Assembly: GCA_017615955.1 (NCBI GenBank)
Contig: JAFZZD010000492.1
Coordinates: forward strand, 1 to 8,307
Source of the DNA: Victivallales bacterium
Lineage (GTDB): Bacteria; Verrucomicrobiota; Lentisphaeria; Oligosphaerales; Oligosphaeraceae
Direction: 5' to 3'
DNA: 8,307 bases
This document shows, piece by piece, positions 6,418-8,307 of the stretch (the first letter of the stretch is position 1; every line of letters begins with the position of its first letter). The notes beneath the pieces were generated by a model that saw only the letters and a program-made list of their open reading frames with translations, did no database searches and was not told the origin of the DNA. Made by a program: the position numbers and the translations under genes.

Positions 6418-7592
6418 TCGAAGTTGATGATCTGTGGCACGAAGCGTTGTTCGTACTGGTTTATGAAGTACTGGTCGGTCATGCAGGCGATGTAGTCGGC
6501 TGTGATGCGTTCAGGCGATTCGTTCAGGCGGTAATCCGCCGGCTGCGAGCGTATCCATTCGTCGATGATCTTGCATTTGAGGTCTTTCCTTATGTCCGTG
6601 ATGTATGCCTCGAAAAGCTGGGTCAGCATACAGTCGAACTGTTCCTTCTGGTGCGAAAGCAGGGCGCAGTTGTAGATGTGCTCGTAGTTGAATCTCTTCA
6701 GCGCCGAATATGCGCCATAGACCTCCTCCGAGAATTCCAGGTACTCCTTGCCACGGCTGTTGAGTATGATGTCATTGCACAGCACGCTGATGATCTTGCG
6801 GTTCTCGTTGCCAAGCACACGCTCGATGCTCCATGGCATGTCGGTCTTGGCTATGATGCCCAGGGAAACCGCGTCCTCGAAGTCACGCCCCAGGTATGAG
6901 ATTATGTCCGCCACGCGCACGACGCAGCCTTCCATGGTGGAGGGGGACACCTTCCTGTCATAGCCCGGCTCCTTCAGGCATCTCTCCAGGTTCTTGTCCA
7001 GGTTCTCCCAAGTCAGCTTGCTCCTGTCGTATTCATATCTTCTGGATTCGATTTCGCCGTTGTGGCCAAGGATGCCGTCCAGCACAGGCAGTGTCAGGTT
7101 CAGCCCCGCGCCATGATGTTCCAGCTGCTGAAGTTCCCTCACAGACTGTGCGTTGTGCACGAATGTGCCGATTTCAGCCTTTTGCAGGTTGGCTGCAAGG
7201 GCAGCCTCTCCAGTATGGCCGAATGGAGTGTGCCCGATGTCGTGCCCGATGGCAATTGCCTCGATCAAGTCCTCGTTCAGGTTCAGGCAACGCCCGATGG
7301 TGCGGGCTATGCGTGAGACCATCTGCACGTGGAGGGAACGGCGGGTGATGTGGTCGTTGCGCACACGGAAGAACACCTGGGTCTTGTCGGAATACCGTGC
7401 GAAAGACGAGGAATGTATTATGCGGTCCGTGTCATGTGCGAATGGCGTGCGCAGGTTCTCGAAGTCATCCACCTCCGCAGGGCGCCTCCGCTGCGCGTCC
7501 TTGCTGAAGTAGGCGTTCTTCGGATCCAGCGTGCGTTGTTCCAGTTCATCCCTCTCACTGGCGATCTGGGCGGTAATTTCCTCCATCGACAT
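6414..7592 (-). CDS. dgt: dGTPase-like HD-domain deoxynucleoside triphosphate triphosphohydrolase
   Basis: This 392-residue enzyme belongs to the dGTPase branch of the HD superfamily, which cleaves dNTPs to nucleoside plus triphosphate and so tunes DNA precursor pools. Family marks are DTDRIIHSSSFARYSDKTQVF (54-74), the metal ligands H88 (RRSLHVQMVSRIARTIG), H117-D118 in IAIGHDIGHTPFGHTGE (113-129) and D229 in VRVADIISYLGRDFEDA (226-241). The C-terminal part is helical as usual. It is shorter than E. coli Dgt (about 505) and closer to the dGTPase-like proteins of other bacteria, so substrate preference is uncertain. An in-frame TTG at 7596-7598 overlaps the tatD stop. GAGG (7600-7603) is seven bases from the ATG at 7590-7592 and only one from the TTG, so that ATG is chosen. 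It starts two bases after tatD ends, so the two are probably co-transcribed. Confidence 0.93.
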   Translation of the reverse strand: MSMEEITAQIASERDELEQRTLDPKNAYFSKDAQRRRPAEVDDFENLRTPFAHDTDRIIHSSSFARYSDKTQVFFRVRNDHITRRSLHVQMVSRIARTIGRCLNLNEDLIEAIAIGHDIGHTPFGHTGEAALAANLQKAEIGTFVHNAQSVRELQQLEHHGAGLNLTLPVLDGILGHNGEIESRRYEYDRSKLTWENLDKNLERCLKEPGYDRKVSPSTMEGCVVRVADIISYLGRDFEDAVSLGIIAKTDMPWSIERVLGNENRKIISVLCNDIILNSRGKEYLEFSEEVYGAYSALKRFNYEHIYNCALLSHQKEQFDCMLTQLFEAYITDIRKDLKCKIIDEWIRSQPADYRLNESPERITADYIACMTDQYFINQYEQRFVPQIINFD

Positions 7593-7594
7593 AG

Positions 7595-8307
7595 TCAAAC
7601 CTCATCTTGTATGTTCAAAAAACGATGTGCATTTTCGGTTGTGAGCCTTGCCATTTCCTCTGGCGCAATGCCGCGCAGTTCCGCTGCGTATTTGCCGATA
7701 ATGGGAATGTTGGCGGGTGTGTTCTCCTGCCCGCGAAGCGGCACTGGCGCAAGATATGGCGTGTCTGTCTCCAGCAGAAGGCGCTCGTCTGGGATAATTT
7801 CCAGTATTCGGCGTATATTGTCCGCCTTCTTGAATGTCACCATGCCGTTGATTGACATCATGGCTCCCAGTTCCAGCCACTGCGCCGCCTCGTCCTCCGT
7901 GCCTGAAAAGCTGTGTACTTCAAATGGATGCCCCTTGGGGAGATTGTCCTTCACGATTTGCAGTCCATCCTGCACGGCTTCCCTGCAATGAATTATGACG
8001 GGCAGCTTTGCCGCCACCGCCTCTTGCAGGAATACTGCGAACATCTCTCGCTGCGCCTCCCTTGGGGCGAAGTCGTAGAAATAGTCCAATCCAATTTCAC
8101 CCACTGCCAGCACTTTTTCACGCTGCCATAGTTCCCGTAGCAGGCCAAGGTCGTAGGGCTTTTCCGCATCGTGTGGATGCATGCCGACTGCGGCGTAAGC
8201 ACCAGCCTCGCGCTCCGCCAGCTCCACCACAAAGGGGCAGTTCTCCATGTTGGTGCCCTGCACAAGACATTCCAGCACTCCTGCCTCGCGTGCGCCAGCA
8301 AGCGTGG
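7595..8307 (-). CDS. tatD: TatD-family metal-dependent deoxyribonuclease (5' end outside window)
   Basis: TatD proteins are TIM-barrel metallo-hydrolases with 3'-5' exonuclease/DNase activity in DNA repair. The visible 236 residues lack only the N-terminus, about 20 residues with the first HxH metal ligands. Reading continues open to the window edge as TLAGAREAGVLECLVQGTN, which fits the family's usual first helix and strand, so the GTG at 8276-8278 is an internal codon and not the start. Counting from the first complete codon at the edge, later motifs are VGMHPHDA (about 40-47), the metal-ligand glutamate in GEIGLDYFYD (69-78), VIIHCREA (103-110), EVHSFSGTEDEA (129-140) and LLLETDTPYLAP (176-187) with the conserved aspartate. 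The C-terminal TTENAHRFLNI closing is typical. Its stop lies two bases before the dGTPase ATG. Confidence 0.95.
   Translation of the reverse strand, partial: TLAGAREAGVLECLVQGTNMENCPFVVELAEREAGAYAAVGMHPHDAEKPYDLGLLRELWQREKVLAVGEIGLDYFYDFAPREAQREMFAVFLQEAVAAKLPVIIHCREAVQDGLQIVKDNLPKGHPFEVHSFSGTEDEAAQWLELGAMMSINGMVTFKKADNIRRILEIIPDERLLLETDTPYLAPVPLRGQENTPANIPIIGKYAAELRGIAPEEMARLTTENAHRFLNIQDEV
7600..7603 (-). promoter_or_regulatory. Ribosome binding site that selects the dGTPase ATG start
   Basis: GAGG on the coding strand, within the last codons of tatD, is seven bases before the ATG at 7590-7592. A second in-frame ATG (7584-7586) would be 13 bases away, and the TTG at 7596-7598 too close. 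Confidence 0.6.

Noticed and set aside
7596..7598. TTG start for the dGTPase gene
   Set aside because: It would leave only one base between the GAGG ribosome site and the start codon. The ATG two codons later has seven.
8276..8278. GTG as the start of the tatD gene
   Set aside because: The frame stays open upstream to the window edge and that stretch fits the TatD family, so the gene begins outside the window.

Overview
This is an ordinary, tightly packed bacterial chromosome segment. All nine genes lie on the minus strand and almost no DNA is left between them. The set includes a heptose-phosphate kinase of lipopolysaccharide-core precursor synthesis, so the organism is probably Gram-negative. 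It uses Shine-Dalgarno signals (AAGGAG, GGGAG, GAGG) and has moderate-to-high GC. The kinase carries a DPHPHNP-type substitution for the usual DPK motif, and an FHA-like single-pass membrane protein is present. Both are compatible with the PVC group (for example Lentisphaerota or Verrucomicrobiota), but that placement is a guess from family resemblance and not proven here.

Read in the direction of transcription (from the right edge to the left), the window opens with a TatD-family metal-dependent DNase, cut off by the window edge. A dGTPase-like HD-domain triphosphohydrolase follows almost directly. A gap of about 150 bases then holds a possible terminator for that pair and a good sigma70-like promoter. 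The second, longer operon follows: xseA and xseB (the two exonuclease VII subunits), an unassigned FHA-like membrane protein, an HldA/RfaE1-like kinase, mnmG (tRNA wobble-uridine modification), a ComEB-type dCMP deaminase, and a short protein with a C4 zinc ribbon. Several junctions have zero spacing (stop codon directly followed by ATG), so translational coupling is likely.

Many genes share a DNA/nucleotide theme: dGTP hydrolysis, dCMP deamination, exonuclease VII and the TatD nuclease. The others serve tRNA modification and the cell envelope. Two repeat structures stand out. One is a pair of near-identical 28-base palindromic (REP-like) units between xseA and xseB. The other is an array of exact 16-base tandem repeats at the left edge, just after the last gene. 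I see no mobile element gene, CRISPR array, rRNA or tRNA, and no convincing new multi-gene system. The most unusual items are the repeats and the FHA-like membrane protein.
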